Below, piece after piece: positions 45,914 to 55,909 of a DNA stretch of 64,000 bases (position 1 is the stretch's first letter; every line of letters begins with the position of its first letter). The notes beneath the pieces are model-generated. The model saw only the letters and a program-made list of their open reading frames with translations, searched no databases and was not told the origin of the DNA. A program made the translations under genes and the position numbers. This DNA is from Paenibacillus sp. 1_12 (lineage in GTDB: Bacteria; Bacillota; Bacilli; Paenibacillales; NBRC-103111), in contig NZ_FOTE01000005.1 of the NCBI RefSeq assembly GCF_900114475.1, positions 186,001 through 250,000 on the forward strand, read 5' to 3'.

Positions 45914-46309
45914 CTATTCTTCGAAATAAGTAAATTCCCAGTCGCCTTCTTCAGCAGCCCATTTCGTAGCGTCCGTATATTCAGGAACGTCAGAGAAAGT
46001 GAACGTGTACTCAATAGCTTCACCTGGTTTAAGATGGACAGTTAAATCTTCAAAAACGTGATTGGCTACTTCTTTGGTATCGCCTTCATCATTCCCAAGA
46101 ATGATTTTTGTTGAAACCTTGGTCACCTTTTCGATATTCTTGTCACCTGTGTTAGAAAATGTTCCTGCTGCTGTGAGCGTTCCATTCTCATAGGAAACCG
46201 CTGTCACTTCAAAGTTCATTGCCGCATCTGCAAAGGCAACTGCAGAAGTGCTAAACAGTGCTGTGCATAGCAAAGCTGCTGCCATTAATCTCTTAGCTGT
46301 TTTTCTCAT
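45914..46309 (-). CDS. Exported beta-rich protein of unknown function
   Basis: 131 residues. The signal peptide ends near AVAFADA (about residue 28). The mature part, about 100 residues, alternates beta strands and ends in acidic, aromatic EEGDWEFTYFEE. The middle has LTVHLKPGEAIEYTFTFSDVPEY, seen near residues 88-110, which resembles SLAP or other Ig-like surface domains. A promoter TTGACT-17-TAATAT lies upstream, with the palindrome GGTATTACTACC inside its spacer, perhaps an operator. No function assigned. Confidence 0.7.
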   Translation of the reverse strand: MRKTAKRLMAAALLCTALFSTSAVAFADAAMNFEVTAVSYENGTLTAAGTFSNTGDKNIEKVTKVSTKIILGNDEGDTKEVANHVFEDLTVHLKPGEAIEYTFTFSDVPEYTDATKWAAEEGDWEFTYFEE

Positions 46310-46547
46310 AATTTGTCACTCCTTAGTAGATCTTCGTTCTAATTTAGATATTATTGGGTAGTAATACCTAAGTCAATTTTCTAAATGAAATTTTATAGTT
46401 GTGAACATTTTTAACAGGCTTACTTACCTTTTTGAAACTTAGGCAATCTAATCTCAGTACTTTCCACGAGGATGATTTTTACTTATACTAGATGAGCAAA
46501 GCAAGATCGCATTCTCTAGAAAGATGGAAACTCCAAGGAGGTTAATT

Positions 46548-47537
46548 ATGCCTTACCAAGCGAACGAAGAACGTTACGGAACAATGAAGTATAATAGAAC
46601 AGGCAAATCAGGGCTGTTGCTGCCAGCGATCTCGCTGGGGCTGTGGCACAATTTTGGCGGTGTGGATACTTATGAAAATGGTAGAGCCATGCTGAGAACG
46701 GCATTCGACTTAGGGATTAACCATTTTGATCTGGCTAACAATTATGGTCCACCCCCAGGCTCTGCAGAGGAAATGTTTGGTCAAATGATGAAATCGGATT
46801 TGGCGCCATACCGCGATGAATTAATTATTTCGTCCAAAGCGGGTTACCGCATGTGGCCAGGTCCATATGGCGAATGGGGCAGCAAAAAATATTTAATTTC
46901 AAGTCTTGATCAAAGTTTGAAGCGAATGGGATTAGATTATGTCGATATTTTCTATTCACACCGCTTTGATCCGAACACGCCGATGGAGGAAACGATGGGC
47001 GCATTGGATCAGATCGTCAGACAAGGAAAAGCGCTATATGTCGGGATTTCAAGCTATACAGCTGAACAATCCGCAGATGCGATCGCTATCCTAAATCGGT
47101 TGGGCACGCCGCTGCTTATTCATCAACCGAGTTATTCTATGTTTAACAGATGGATTGAAACCGGCCTGCAGGATGTACTTGCACAAAATGGTACAGGCAG
47201 TATTGCGTTCTGTCCGCTTGCTCAGGGACTGCTGACAAGTAAATACTTGAAGGGTATCCCTGCTGAATCCAGAGCAGCCAAGGAAACCGGAGCTCTTAAC
47301 GAGAACGCCGTTACCGAAGAAAAGGTAGCCAAGATTCGACTGCTGCATAAGCTCGCCGAAGAGCGCGGCCAAAGCCTCGCCCAAATGTCATTGTCATGGG
47401 TGTTGCGCGAGGGCCGGGTAACCTCCGCACTTATTGGCGCCAGCCGTCCTAGTCAAATCGTCGAAAATGTTGCAGCATTAGCCAATCTTGATTTTAGCAA
47501 TGAAGAACTCACACAGATCGATGAAATTTTAAAATAA
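46548..47537 (+). CDS. Aldo/keto reductase (YghZ-like)
   Basis: 329-residue NADP-dependent reductase, most like the L-glyceraldehyde-3-phosphate reductase group (YghZ). Catalytic residues are Asp and Tyr in INHFDLANNYGPPPGSAEEM, Lys in IISSKAGYRMWPGPYG and His in DIFYSHRFDPNTPMEET. AAGGAGG seven bases before the ATG at 46548 overrides the in-frame ATG at 46524. Ends in a shared bidirectional terminator with mntH. Confidence 0.88.
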   Translation: MPYQANEERYGTMKYNRTGKSGLLLPAISLGLWHNFGGVDTYENGRAMLRTAFDLGINHFDLANNYGPPPGSAEEMFGQMMKSDLAPYRDELIISSKAGYRMWPGPYGEWGSKKYLISSLDQSLKRMGLDYVDIFYSHRFDPNTPMEETMGALDQIVRQGKALYVGISSYTAEQSADAIAILNRLGTPLLIHQPSYSMFNRWIETGLQDVLAQNGTGSIAFCPLAQGLLTSKYLKGIPAESRAAKETGALNENAVTEEKVAKIRLLHKLAEERGQSLAQMSLSWVLREGRVTSALIGASRPSQIVENVAALANLDFSNEELTQIDEILK

Positions 47538-47546
47538 ATACGATAC

Positions 47547-47597
47547 AAATAACCCCCGTTATCCACCACAATGCTGGCGGAAAACGGGGGGTTATTT
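47547..47597. terminator. Bidirectional terminator between aldo/keto reductase and mntH
   Basis: AAATAACCCCCGTT (47547-47560) pairs with AACGGGGGGTTATTT (47583-47597), with A-rich and T-rich flanks. It serves both converging genes. Confidence 0.85.
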
Positions 47598-47649
47598 GTC
47601 ATGCAGCGACTGATTATATAAAGCAAACCCTTGTTCTTTTTATATAGGT

Positions 47650-49017
47650 TCAGTAACCCATAAAAGTTTGAATCAATAAATAAGTGTTCAAGACTACGAT
47701 AATTGCAGCAACAAACCAAGCTAATATTTTTAACCACAGCGGATTTGCAAATTCACCCATCTTGATTTTATCACTCGTAAACATAACCAAAGGAATTACC
47801 GCAAATGATAACTGCAGAGACAGGATTACCTGACTTAAGATCAATAAATCAGTTGCTCCTTTATCACCATACAAAGCGATAACCACAATCGCAGGAATAA
47901 TTGCAATTAAACGAGTAATCAAGCGACGTAGCCATGCGGCCAATCGAATGTTCAGAAAACCCTCCATCACAATTTGCCCAGCCAAGGTTCCAGTCAAAGT
48001 CGCATTTTGGCCCGATGCCAGTAAAGCGACTCCGAACAAAATACTACCCAGAGCCGTACCCAATAGCGGTGTAAGCATGTAATAAGCATCCTGGATTTCC
48101 GCGATATCGAACAGCCCTGCCTTGTGGAAAGTCGCTGCGGAGACAATCAATATAGCCGCATTTATAAACAATGCAAAAAATAAGGCGATCGTTGAATCCC
48201 AAGTTGCAAATTTGATTGCTTGACGTTTGCCAAGAGCGGTCTGCTCAAAATCTCGTGTCTGTACGATAGCGGAATGCAAATACAAATTGTGCGGCATTAC
48301 CGTAGCGCCAAGTATACCGATTGCGATATAAAGCATCGCTGGATTGGTAATAATTTCAGAGCTTGGGACGAACCCTCTCATAATACCGCCAAAATCCGGC
48401 TTGGATAAGAAAATTTCAGCTACAAAACATCCGCCCACTGTTACCATAAGAACGATGACGAGAATTTCAATGTAGCGGAATCCTTTATTTTGCAGCAAAA
48501 GGACTAACAGTACATCAAGTGCGGTAATGATAACCCCATATAATAAGGGAATCCCGAACAGTAAATACAAAGCAATCGCAGACCCGATGACCTCAGCCAA
48601 ATCGCAAGCAGCTATCGCAAACTCGCACAAAATCCAGAGCCCCATCGCTACCGGTTTACTGTAATGATCCTTACAGGCCTGTGCCAAATCTCTGCCAGTT
48701 ACGATCCCCAGCTTGCCTGCCAATGCCTGCAATAAAATCGCCATCAGATTCGAAATCAGGATAACGGAGAGTAGCGTATAACCGAACAACGAGCCGCCTG
48801 CGATATCCGTGGCCCAGTTACCCGGATCCATATAACCCACAGCTACCAAATACCCAGGGCCTACAAAGGCAAGAAATTTGCGAAACCAGGTTCCTTTAGT
48901 TGGAACCTTCATCGTACGAAATACTTCTGGCAAGGTGGCTTGCTTACGAGGAAACCGCCAGCCAGCTTCAACTTCAACTTCAGGTATACTTTCTAATTTG
49001 TTTTTCACTCCACTCAC
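47650..49017 (-). CDS. mntH: Nramp-family divalent metal transporter
   Basis: Proton-coupled Mn(II)/Fe(II) importer in the membrane. 455 residues with about eleven membrane helices. The helix 1 motif is [15 protein letters not shown] (Asp and Asn metal ligands), and the helix 6 ligand region is [19 protein letters not shown]. Normal length. MntR, its usual repressor, is encoded at 31289-31711. I looked for an MntR box in the 280 bases upstream and did not find a convincing one. Confidence 0.93.
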   Translation of the reverse strand: MSGVKNKLESIPEVEVEAGWRFPRKQATLPEVFRTMKVPTKGTWFRKFLAFVGPGYLVAVGYMDPGNWATDIAGGSLFGYTLLSVILISNLMAILLQALAGKLGIVTGRDLAQACKDHYSKPVAMGLWILCEFAIAACDLAEVIGSAIALYLLFGIPLLYGVIITALDVLLVLLLQNKGFRYIEILVIVLMVTVGGCFVAEIFLSKPDFGGIMRGFVPSSEIITNPAMLYIAIGILGATVMPHNLYLHSAIVQTRDFEQTALGKRQAIKFATWDSTIALFFALFINAAILIVSAATFHKAGLFDIAEIQDAYYMLTPLLGTALGSILFGVALLASGQNATLTGTLAGQIVMEGFLNIRLAAWLRRLITRLIAIIPAIVVIALYGDKGATDLLILSQVILSLQLSFAVIPLVMFTSDKIKMGEFANPLWLKILAWFVAAIIVVLNTYLLIQTFMGY

Positions 49018-49301
49018 CGCTTTCTCTATATCCAGCTTTTTATCTTAACCACAAAATCGAATAATCAACAGAAAAAGATGTACACAGCTAATTCTTTTGT
49101 CCATGTGCAACTTTTAAACCAAAAAAAATTACTGTCTTTCATTTCTCTAATTATGATATATGTGACTGGTACCCAATTGTTGCTTACAAATAGGCTCTAT
49201 ATATTTAAATTGTACTCGCGAAACTTTTTTTGTCAATGGAAACATTAAAATTTAATGCTCAAAAAGTCAGTCGACTCTTTGAGCATCATCTCATACATCC
49301 T

Positions 49302-50537
49302 CTAATACTTCCGGAACACAACAACCGCATTATGACCGCCAAATCCGAAACCGTTTGAAAGTACGGTATGTAGATCGGTTGTTCTCGCTACATTAGGTAC
49401 ATAATCCAAATCACATTCAGGATCAGGTGTATCATAATTTATTGTCGGCGGTACAACACCTTCCACTAAAGATTTCACGGCAATTACAGCTTCCAGCCCA
49501 CCTGCAGCACCGAACAAATGCCCAGTAGCGGATTTGGTCGCACTTACTTTAAGCTTATACGCATGGGCGCCGAAAACTTGCTTGATCGCCTGTGTCTCTG
49601 AACGGTCACCCAAAGGTGTCCCTGTGGCATGAGCATTAATGTAATCAATTTCTTCCGGTGCAATCCGTGCGTCCGCCAAAGCTTCTTTCATCGCCCGTAC
49701 GGCTCCCATCCCACTGGGGTCCGGTGCTGTTATATGATAAGCATCAGCAGATTGTCCATAACCGATGATTTCCGCCCATATCCGTGCACCTCTTGCAATG
49801 GCATGCTCCAGCTCCTCCAACACCAATACTCCTGCTCCTTCAGACATCACGAATCCATCACGATTGGCATCAAACGGGCGGCTCGCTTTTTGAGGCTCAT
49901 CATTATAGGTGGACATAGCTTTCATATTACAGAATCCACCAAAAGAAAGCTCATTCAGCGGCGACTCCGCACCTCCTGCAAGCATCATATCTGCCAAGCC
50001 ATTCCGTATCATATGAAAGGAGTCACCAATAGCATTATTACCCGAAGCACAAGCGTTAACAGGTGTTGTATTCGGACCTTTTGCACCCAATTGAATGGAT
50101 AGCTGGGCAGAGCCCATGTTGGCAATCATCATGGGAATCAAAAAGGGACTGATTCGGCGCGGGCTTCTCTCAAGCATCGTTTTATGATTGTCGAGTAACG
50201 TTTGGATGCCACCAATACCTGTACCAATACTGACCCCGACCCGGTGCGCGTTGGATTCGGTAATCGTGAAATCGGCATCAGCCAATGCCATCTTACCCGC
50301 CGCTGCGGAGAATTGAACAAAACGGTCCATATGACGAAGCTCTTTACTATCAAAAAAAGTCTCGGGTTTGAAATCGGATACGGTTCCAGCTATTTGAGTG
50401 GGGAATATAGCAGGGTCAAAGCCCTCTAGCCGTGATATACCGGATTCACCAGCAACAAGTCGTTTCCAAAATGGATCCACTTGGGAACCAAGCGGTGAAA
50501 TCACACTTAATCCTGTAACAACAACACGTCTGTTCAT
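49302..50537 (-). CDS. fabF: 3-oxoacyl-ACP synthase II
   Basis: Elongating beta-ketoacyl-ACP synthase of fatty acid synthesis. 411 residues. The catalytic triad is present: Cys in VNACASGNNAIGDS, His in NAHATGTPLGDRSET and His in KSATGHLFGAAGG. The C-terminus GFGFGGHNAVVVFRK is typical. Follows fabH by 66 bases and probably shares its transcript, so the FapR site upstream may control both. Confidence 0.92.
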   Translation of the reverse strand: MNRRVVVTGLSVISPLGSQVDPFWKRLVAGESGISRLEGFDPAIFPTQIAGTVSDFKPETFFDSKELRHMDRFVQFSAAAGKMALADADFTITESNAHRVGVSIGTGIGGIQTLLDNHKTMLERSPRRISPFLIPMMIANMGSAQLSIQLGAKGPNTTPVNACASGNNAIGDSFHMIRNGLADMMLAGGAESPLNELSFGGFCNMKAMSTYNDEPQKASRPFDANRDGFVMSEGAGVLVLEELEHAIARGARIWAEIIGYGQSADAYHITAPDPSGMGAVRAMKEALADARIAPEEIDYINAHATGTPLGDRSETQAIKQVFGAHAYKLKVSATKSATGHLFGAAGGLEAVIAVKSLVEGVVPPTINYDTPDPECDLDYVPNVARTTDLHTVLSNGFGFGGHNAVVVFRKY

Positions 50538-50603
50538 AACATATTCTCCTCTATGGTTATAATGGGATTCCCTATCTTCGGTGTACTTATTCGCTGCGGT
50601 GCC

Positions 50604-51617
50604 TTAAGGGTTCGGTGAAGTATGCTGCGGATCAAGCTTCCATTGAAGCAGCAGTCCAGCCTGTACGAGCCCGGCGCCAAATCCATAGATCAGAATTCGA
50701 TCACCGTCCCTGAGCTTGCCCTCACGAATTCCAAGGTCTAGGGCAAGGGGAATGGATGCAGCCGAGGTGTTTCCGTAATTTTCAAGGCTGTACAGTGTCT
50801 TTTCGAGTGGAAGTCCACTGCGCTCGCAAATCGGCTCAATCAGTCTTAAATTAGCACTGTGAGGCGCGAACCAGTCTATATCTGCAGCAGCATAGCCACT
50901 TTTATTTAACAGCTCCTGAATGCCTTCAGAGACACTTCTGACAGCCCAGCGGAACACCTCTCTGCCATTTTGTACAAGCAGTCCACTCCCATTCAGAGGT
51001 GTTCCAAACATCTGATCTGCCAATCCTGTCTGGTAAACATGAGCTCCTCCTTTACCCTCAGTAGCATGATGATACGCCACAAAGCTGGAGTGCTCGGTAT
51101 CCGCTTCTACCAACACTGCACCCGCTCCATCACCAAACAATACACAAGTCGTACGGTCAGTGTAGTCGGTAATTTTCGAGAGCGTATCCGCCCCAAATAC
51201 TAGAATCTTGCGGTGTAGACCTGAGGCAACCATCCCTTCTGCCAGATGCAATCCATATGCGAATCCCGCACATGCTGCACTCAGATCAATAGCTCCGGTC
51301 GCTCTGGAGATGCCAAGCTTCTCTTGAAGCAGTGCTGCCGTACTTGGAAAAGGAAAATCTGGCGTACTGGTCGCCACTATGATCAAATCAACGTCTTCAA
51401 GGGACTTATGATATCTGCTCATTAAATCATTCGCGGCAGCCGCACATAAATCACTGGTATATTGATCAGGCTCGCTAATACGACGCTCCCGAATTCCTGT
51501 TCGTTGTATAATCCACTCGTCGTTAGTATCCACTAATTTTTCCAAATCGAAATTGGTCAATTTTTTTGTTGGAACATAGGTGCCTATAGCAGTAATCCGT
51601 GCTTTTGTCAGCTGCAT
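50604..51617 (-). CDS. fabH: 3-oxoacyl-ACP synthase III
   Basis: Condenses an acyl-CoA primer with malonyl-ACP to start fatty acid chains and sets branched-chain character in Bacillales. 337 residues. Catalytic Cys in LSAACAGFAYGL, His in FAPHSANLRLIE and Asn in ENYGNTSAASIPLAL. First gene before fabF; a FapR operator sits just after its promoter -10. Confidence 0.93.
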   Translation of the reverse strand: MQLTKARITAIGTYVPTKKLTNFDLEKLVDTNDEWIIQRTGIRERRISEPDQYTSDLCAAAANDLMSRYHKSLEDVDLIIVATSTPDFPFPSTAALLQEKLGISRATGAIDLSAACAGFAYGLHLAEGMVASGLHRKILVFGADTLSKITDYTDRTTCVLFGDGAGAVLVEADTEHSSFVAYHHATEGKGGAHVYQTGLADQMFGTPLNGSGLLVQNGREVFRWAVRSVSEGIQELLNKSGYAAADIDWFAPHSANLRLIEPICERSGLPLEKTLYSLENYGNTSAASIPLALDLGIREGKLRDGDRILIYGFGAGLVQAGLLLQWKLDPQHTSPNP

Positions 51618-51645
51618 GAGTTCAGCTCCCTTTTATTACTTAGTA

Positions 51646-51662
51646 TTAGTACTTGGTACTAA
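51646..51662 (-). promoter_or_regulatory. FapR operator before fabH
   Basis: TTAGTAC-TTG-GTACTAA is a perfect 7-3-7 palindrome close to the FapR consensus of Bacillales. On the minus strand it lies just downstream of a -10 TATACT (about 51668-51673), where FapR would block fabH transcription until malonyl-CoA releases it. Confidence 0.75.
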
Positions 51663-51711
51663 AATTTAGTATAACACATTCCCACTCTATTGGAAATAAA
51701 ATAAACAATAA

Positions 51712-51747
51712 GCAGTCTGAATGCCAGGATGCTGACGTTCAGACTGC
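51712..51747. terminator. Hairpin upstream of the fabH promoter
   Basis: GCAGTCTGAA (51712-51721) and TTCAGACTGC (51738-51747) form a perfect 10-bp stem. It lacks a clear T-tract, and no gene in either direction ends here. The rest of the 303-base gap between fabH and the VOC gene shows no open frame. Confidence 0.4.
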
Positions 51748-51965
51748 ATGCGTTTCTTTCTATACTGACTTCCTTAATCATACTGCTGACTTTATTTAAT
51801 GGTACATAAGATGTTATGAGTTTCCGTTTTCGGTTGGCTCTTTTCCTAAATATTGCTGCATTCAGATAGAGTACAAAGAACTGGATTTTTATTGATAATT
51901 ACTATAAAATGGAACTATAATATGAAACATGGTTTCATTGTATGAAACGAAAAGGAGTGAATTAT

Positions 51966-52346
51966 ATGGCTTACAATTTCTATGGTCTTGACCATGTTCA
52001 ACTGGCAGCCCCAGAAGGTTGCGAAACAGAGGCTCGGAATTTTTTCAATAACTTATTAGGTTGGACGGAGATTCCAAAACCTGAAAATTTAAAAAAACGT
52101 GGTGGCGTTTGGTTCCAATGCGGCACTCATCAAGTACACATCGGAGTACAAAAAGATTTTGTGCCTGCTACAAAAGCTCACCCAGCATTTCACGTACAGA
52201 ACTTAGATGAATTGCGTGAATATCTGCATCACAATAATATTCAAGTAATTGATGACGAAGCAAGGGCTGATGAAGGAGTAAAACGCTTCTATTTAAACGA
52301 CCCCTTTGGAAATCGACTTGAGTTTTTAGAATGGCTTTCATCATAA
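51966..52346 (+). CDS. VOC family protein
   Basis: 126 residues, a single vicinal-oxygen-chelate domain. It begins YNFYGLDHVQLAAPEGCE, has the middle HVQNLDELREYLHH and ends FYLNDPFGNRLEFLEW. Metal ligands His and Glu are plausible. The function is unknown. AAAGGAG lies nine bases before the ATG at 51966. Confidence 0.86.
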   Translation: MAYNFYGLDHVQLAAPEGCETEARNFFNNLLGWTEIPKPENLKKRGGVWFQCGTHQVHIGVQKDFVPATKAHPAFHVQNLDELREYLHHNNIQVIDDEARADEGVKRFYLNDPFGNRLEFLEWLSS

Positions 52347-52527
52347 GGAAACGAGCTTATTATCTTGTTTGACAGCTTTTATCGTTATAAAGTTTGGCTT
52401 TTTCCATTCCGCGACGAGATTGTAAGCGCAAACAATTCTTTCGACTTAATTCGATCTCAGGTCATCTACATGGACAGCCACCAATCAGAAACCATAAAAT
52501 CATCCCGTGGATTGAAGGATGGAGAAG

Positions 52528-53313
52528 TTAAAAGCCATGGTTTCCAAGCCAAATTTGACAAAGACGAGGCCAGTGTTTCGCACTTGGATGATCCTCAGCC
52601 AGACCCAGACCATGCTTGCCGCTTTCGAATATATGCATTTCAAATGGAATCTTATGATCACTTAGTGCCGAAGCGAAAAGCAAATTATGTCCTGTCTGAA
52701 TATTTTGATCATCAGCGGTGATCCATAAGAAAACCGGAGGCGTATCCGCATTCACATGTTTTTCATTAGATAGGAAATACCTGGTTTCATAGCTTGGATT
52801 GGGTCCCATCAGATTGGCGTTGTATGGATGTTCATAATGCAGCATCGTAATTCTTGCGTAGCAAAGAACCATCAAGCTCACTTCAGAGCTCTCTCTTTCG
52901 ATTGGATCTTCATGCGCTGGTTTTCCTGAATCGGGATGTGTTCCTGCTGTAGCTGCCAAATGCCCGCCCGAGGAAAATCCGAGAATTCCGATTCTCTGTG
53001 GATCGATATTCCACTCTTTTGCCGAGTAGCGTATGTATCTGATAGCTCGCTGCGCGTCGGTCAATGGACAAGGATGGTGGTAGGGGGCCACACGATACTT
53101 CAGAACAACAGCAGAAATGCCAAGTTGGTTCAACCATCTAGCAGTTGGTTCCCCATCCTGTTCAGATAAAGCTCGGTAGCCGCCACCTGGACATATAATC
53201 ATACACGGGCTCGGTTGATCACTTTGGAGCAAGTATGGAGTTATTGCGGGACAATCTTCTGGCTCGGTTCCCTTTGCAAATGGGGCACCATTGGGCCATA
53301 GTAGGATGGACAT
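52528..53313 (-). CDS. Alpha/beta-hydrolase, acetyl-xylan-esterase-like
   Basis: Predicted carboxylesterase of 261 residues (dienelactone hydrolase/BD-FAE-like). The oxyanion strand is MIICPGGGYRALSEQDGEP, the nucleophile Ser is in GILGFSSGGHLAATAG, the Asp in FLWITADDQNI, and the His in FESGKHGLGLAE. No signal peptide. Members of this group deacetylate sugars. Frames open on the opposite strand here are shadows. Confidence 0.86.
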   Translation of the reverse strand: MSILLWPNGAPFAKGTEPEDCPAITPYLLQSDQPSPCMIICPGGGYRALSEQDGEPTARWLNQLGISAVVLKYRVAPYHHPCPLTDAQRAIRYIRYSAKEWNIDPQRIGILGFSSGGHLAATAGTHPDSGKPAHEDPIERESSEVSLMVLCYARITMLHYEHPYNANLMGPNPSYETRYFLSNEKHVNADTPPVFLWITADDQNIQTGHNLLFASALSDHKIPFEMHIFESGKHGLGLAEDHPSAKHWPRLCQIWLGNHGF

Positions 53314-53336
53314 TTGATAACCTCCTTCATAAAGAA

Positions 53337-53465
53337 TCAGTCTGCCGGAGCATCCTGATACCCATTTATATTTCCAGCTTCAGACAGTGGTATAAATAAT
53401 CGCACAGCACCTCCAATCACAAGAAATGGAAAATGTTCCTCAACGCCATCGTACCCGATCAAGCA
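53337..53465 (-). pseudogene. Possible gene remnant before the esterase
   Basis: An open minus-strand stretch of about 42 codons reads GYDGVEEHFPFLVIGGAVRL and continues to a TGA 23 bases before the esterase start. It looks protein-like, lacks a good start and matches no family I recognise. It could be the 3' end of a decayed gene or a short real peptide starting at TTG. The remaining intergenic sequence shows only the terminator after yciI. Confidence 0.3.
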
Positions 53466-53484
53466 TTACCGTGCAACTAAAAAA

Positions 53485-53522
53485 GACGATAGGAAAGGTC
53501 TGCTCAGACCTTCCCAATCGTC
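53485..53522 (-). terminator. Terminator after yciI
   Basis: GACGAT and GGAAAGGTCT (53485-53501) pair with AGACCTTCC and ATCGTC (53506-53522). The A-run 53479-53484 forms the U-tract on the minus strand. Confidence 0.8.
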
Positions 53523-53572
53523 CTCTTCATACAGTTCTCGATCCGGCGACTTCCTCCAATCCTACTTAACGA

Positions 53573-53851
53573 TTAAGAAAGTGCATCTCTGGTAACCATT
53601 TCCCACTCATGGATTTCGTAGCCTCGCGCGTTCTCGAATACAATAGGATCCTGCTTTACTCTAGCCAATACTTCATCAATGGATTCCCCGATATAAATAA
53701 CAAGACCGCCGGACCCATCAACAAAACGTCCGTTAGCATATATCCAGCCTTCATTTCTGCCCTTTTCCAAAAATTCCAAATGCAGCGGACGATACTGTGC
53801 GCTTCTTTCCACACTAATTACCGGTAAAAAAACGGCAAAATACTTCATCAT
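53573..53851 (-). CDS. YciI-like protein
   Basis: 92 residues of the YciI/DGPF fold, small ferredoxin-like proteins with a conserved His-Asp pair and unclear enzymatic role. Visible are YFAVFLPVIS, the RPLHLEFLEKGRNEGWIYA helix with the His, DGSGGLVIYIG and the terminal EIHEWEMV. Stands alone with its own terminator. Confidence 0.83.
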   Translation of the reverse strand: MMKYFAVFLPVISVERSAQYRPLHLEFLEKGRNEGWIYANGRFVDGSGGLVIYIGESIDEVLARVKQDPIVFENARGYEIHEWEMVTRDALS

Positions 53852-53894
53852 TGTCGTTCCTCTTTTTCATAATAATTCGACTTGAACGGCTTCC

Positions 53895-54866
53895 TTAAAA
53901 CAAGCTAAGATAGGCACCATAGCCCGCTTGCTCCAGCTCATCTTTGGGAATAAACCGCAAGGCGGCGGAGTTGATGCAGTAGCGCAAACCTGTTGGCTGT
54001 GGACCATCGTTAAACACATGACCCAAATGAGAGTCAGCCTCGCGGCTGCGCACCTCAGTACGGATCATAAAATGCTTGTAATCTGGCTTATCCTTAACAT
54101 TGGCAGGTATGAGCGGTTTCGTAAAGCTTGGCCAGCCGCAGCCGGAATCAAACTTGTCCAGAGAGCTGAATAAAGGCTCACCGGAAACAATATCCACATA
54201 TATACCTTCACGATGATCATCCCAAAATTCATTTTGAAACGGCGGCTCTGTACCGCTATTTTGAGTTACTTCGTATTGAATAGGCGTTAATATTTGCTTC
54301 AATTTTTGCTTATCTGCTTCTGTATTCCAATGATTTTGAATAAATGCTTCACGACCTGAGCCTTTTCTGTAGCTTTTATAGCGCAAAGGATTTTTGTGAT
54401 GATAGCCCTGATGGTATTCCTCCGCCTCGTAGAATGCTGATGCAGGGACAATCGGTGTTACGACAGGACGATCGAAACGTCCGCTTTGCTCGAGAGCTTG
54501 CTTGGACGCCTCAGCCTGCACTCTTTGCTCTTCATTATGATAAAAAATGGACGTTCGATAGGAGCCGCCTCTATCATGGAATTGCCCTCCTGCATCCGTC
54601 GGATCGATCTGCTGCCAGTACGTGTCCAGCAGCTTCGTATACGGAAATACAGCAGGATCAAACGTGATTTGCACAGCCTCAGCATGCCCTGTTGTTTCCG
54701 AGCAAACCTGTTCGTACGTTGGATTAACAGTGTGACCTCCCGTGTAACCGGACACCACTTTAATAATTCCTGGAAGCTCCTCAAAGGGCGAAACCATGCA
54801 CCAGAAGCAGCCGCCTGCAAATGTTGCCAGCTCTTGGTTTGCTGTTTGTTCAATATTGTCGCTCAT
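53895..54866 (-). CDS. msrAB: Bifunctional peptide methionine sulfoxide reductase MsrA/MsrB
   Basis: Repairs both S and R methionine sulfoxides in the cytoplasm. 323 residues. The N-terminal MsrA domain (about 1-165) has the catalytic Cys in [15 protein letters not shown]. The C-terminal MsrB domain (about 185-323) has [12 protein letters not shown] and the catalytic Cys in [12 protein letters not shown]. The zinc CxxC pairs of many MsrB enzymes are not seen. The MsrA-MsrB order matches other Firmicute fusions. Confidence 0.93.
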   Translation of the reverse strand: MSDNIEQTANQELATFAGGCFWCMVSPFEELPGIIKVVSGYTGGHTVNPTYEQVCSETTGHAEAVQITFDPAVFPYTKLLDTYWQQIDPTDAGGQFHDRGGSYRTSIFYHNEEQRVQAEASKQALEQSGRFDRPVVTPIVPASAFYEAEEYHQGYHHKNPLRYKSYRKGSGREAFIQNHWNTEADKQKLKQILTPIQYEVTQNSGTEPPFQNEFWDDHREGIYVDIVSGEPLFSSLDKFDSGCGWPSFTKPLIPANVKDKPDYKHFMIRTEVRSREADSHLGHVFNDGPQPTGLRYCINSAALRFIPKDELEQAGYGAYLSLF

Positions 54867-54964
54867 TATCGTTACCTCCTTATTGTAATATAAAAAACGG
54901 ATGTTCTTCTACTATCATAACAAGAAACGGTTGACTCTCCAAATAGTGTTTACTACACTGCTGA

Positions 54965-55909
54965 TTATCCAACCTCCTGGATCTGTTTGGCAAACGTAAT
55001 TCCTTTGAATTTCTCCTTCCACGGAGAGAGCCCAGGCAACGATTCGAATAACTGGTTCGCCTGATCCGTGTGTAAAGACTGTATGATTTTGCAGTACTCA
55101 ATACAGCCCGAATCCTCGATATAGTGGATACACTCCCGTTTACGTAACACGAATTCGTTGTAGGTAAGCTGACCGTTATAATACTGTTGTATGTAAGGAA
55201 AATGCTCATCTTTCTCCATAAGGAGAAACAAAACCGGCAAAGTGCGCTTTTTTTGCAGCAAATCGTTCTTCACATCAAACCGGAGTACATCCCGAATATC
55301 ATTGTCCAGCTGTGAAATCATGCCAATATAATTGGCAAGCTGATCCATCGTATGTATCGTCCGCTGATCCAGATCGGGAATAAGCAAATAACCCATCGAG
55401 CATGCAAAGCGAAGCAGCGAACCCGACTTTTTCTCGATCATGGTTAAGTAGTCGCTTTCTGATGAAATTGAATCATTCAAATCAATTTGCTGCCCATTGA
55501 TAGACTGCGATAATATTGCACCCAGTTTCTCCATCAACAATGGCGCTTGTCCATTACTCTCTTGTAAGACGCTCACCTCAGTCATAAAAGAAAACAAAAA
55601 TGCCAAAATTCCGTTTAAAGTAAAAGCATGGGAGCATACAATCCAAGGCTTCTCCTTGTTGTCCCCATCCTGTAAATCATCAATAATATCGAAGGATAGC
55701 AAGATGATTTCTGTCATGGCTGCAGCGAGATCAATACGTGGAGAATCTCCTCCAAGCATATAATGTGTATACCGAGTAATATTAGACCACTGGGAGCCTT
55801 CAGCCGCTTTATCTTGAATAAAAGTTTTCAATAGCTCATTTAAATCTGGTTCCGTTACGTACTTGTCAACAATTCGGCGCATTTCTTCAACAATCCGAGG
55901 CTCTATCAT
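54965..55909 (-). CDS. comQ: Isoprenyl transferase of ComQ type
   Basis: Polyprenyl-synthase-fold protein, 314 residues, expected to attach an isoprenyl group to the Trp of ComX and help its processing. The first Asp-rich motif is DIIDDLQDGD (about 74-83) and the second site is QLDNDIRDVLRFD. Length and sequence fit ComQ better than a housekeeping farnesyl or heptaprenyl synthase. Its start overlaps comA by 4 bases. Third in the comP-comA-comQ order, whereas B. subtilis has comQ first. Confidence 0.82.
   Translation of the reverse strand: MIEPRIVEEMRRIVDKYVTEPDLNELLKTFIQDKAAEGSQWSNITRYTHYMLGGDSPRIDLAAAMTEIILLSFDIIDDLQDGDNKEKPWIVCSHAFTLNGILAFLFSFMTEVSVLQESNGQAPLLMEKLGAILSQSINGQQIDLNDSISSESDYLTMIEKKSGSLLRFACSMGYLLIPDLDQRTIHTMDQLANYIGMISQLDNDIRDVLRFDVKNDLLQKKRTLPVLFLLMEKDEHFPYIQQYYNGQLTYNEFVLRKRECIHYIEDSGCIEYCKIIQSLHTDQANQLFESLPGLSPWKEKFKGITFAKQIQEVG

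Noticed and set aside
49018-49301. Possible MntR box upstream of mntH
   Set aside because: A short TTTTGGTTTAAAA-like stretch is present, but it does not match the MntR or DtxR palindrome well enough.
52365-52721. 118-codon plus-strand frame overlapping the esterase 3' end
   Set aside because: Two-thirds of it is antisense to the esterase, and it lacks a ribosome binding site and recognisable domain.
54880-55209. 109-codon minus-strand frame near the comQ 3' end
   Set aside because: It is an out-of-frame shadow of comQ without a start signal.
55497-55763. 88-codon plus-strand frame opposite comQ as a candidate second comX
   Set aside because: It has no terminal Trp near its end and no ribosome binding site.
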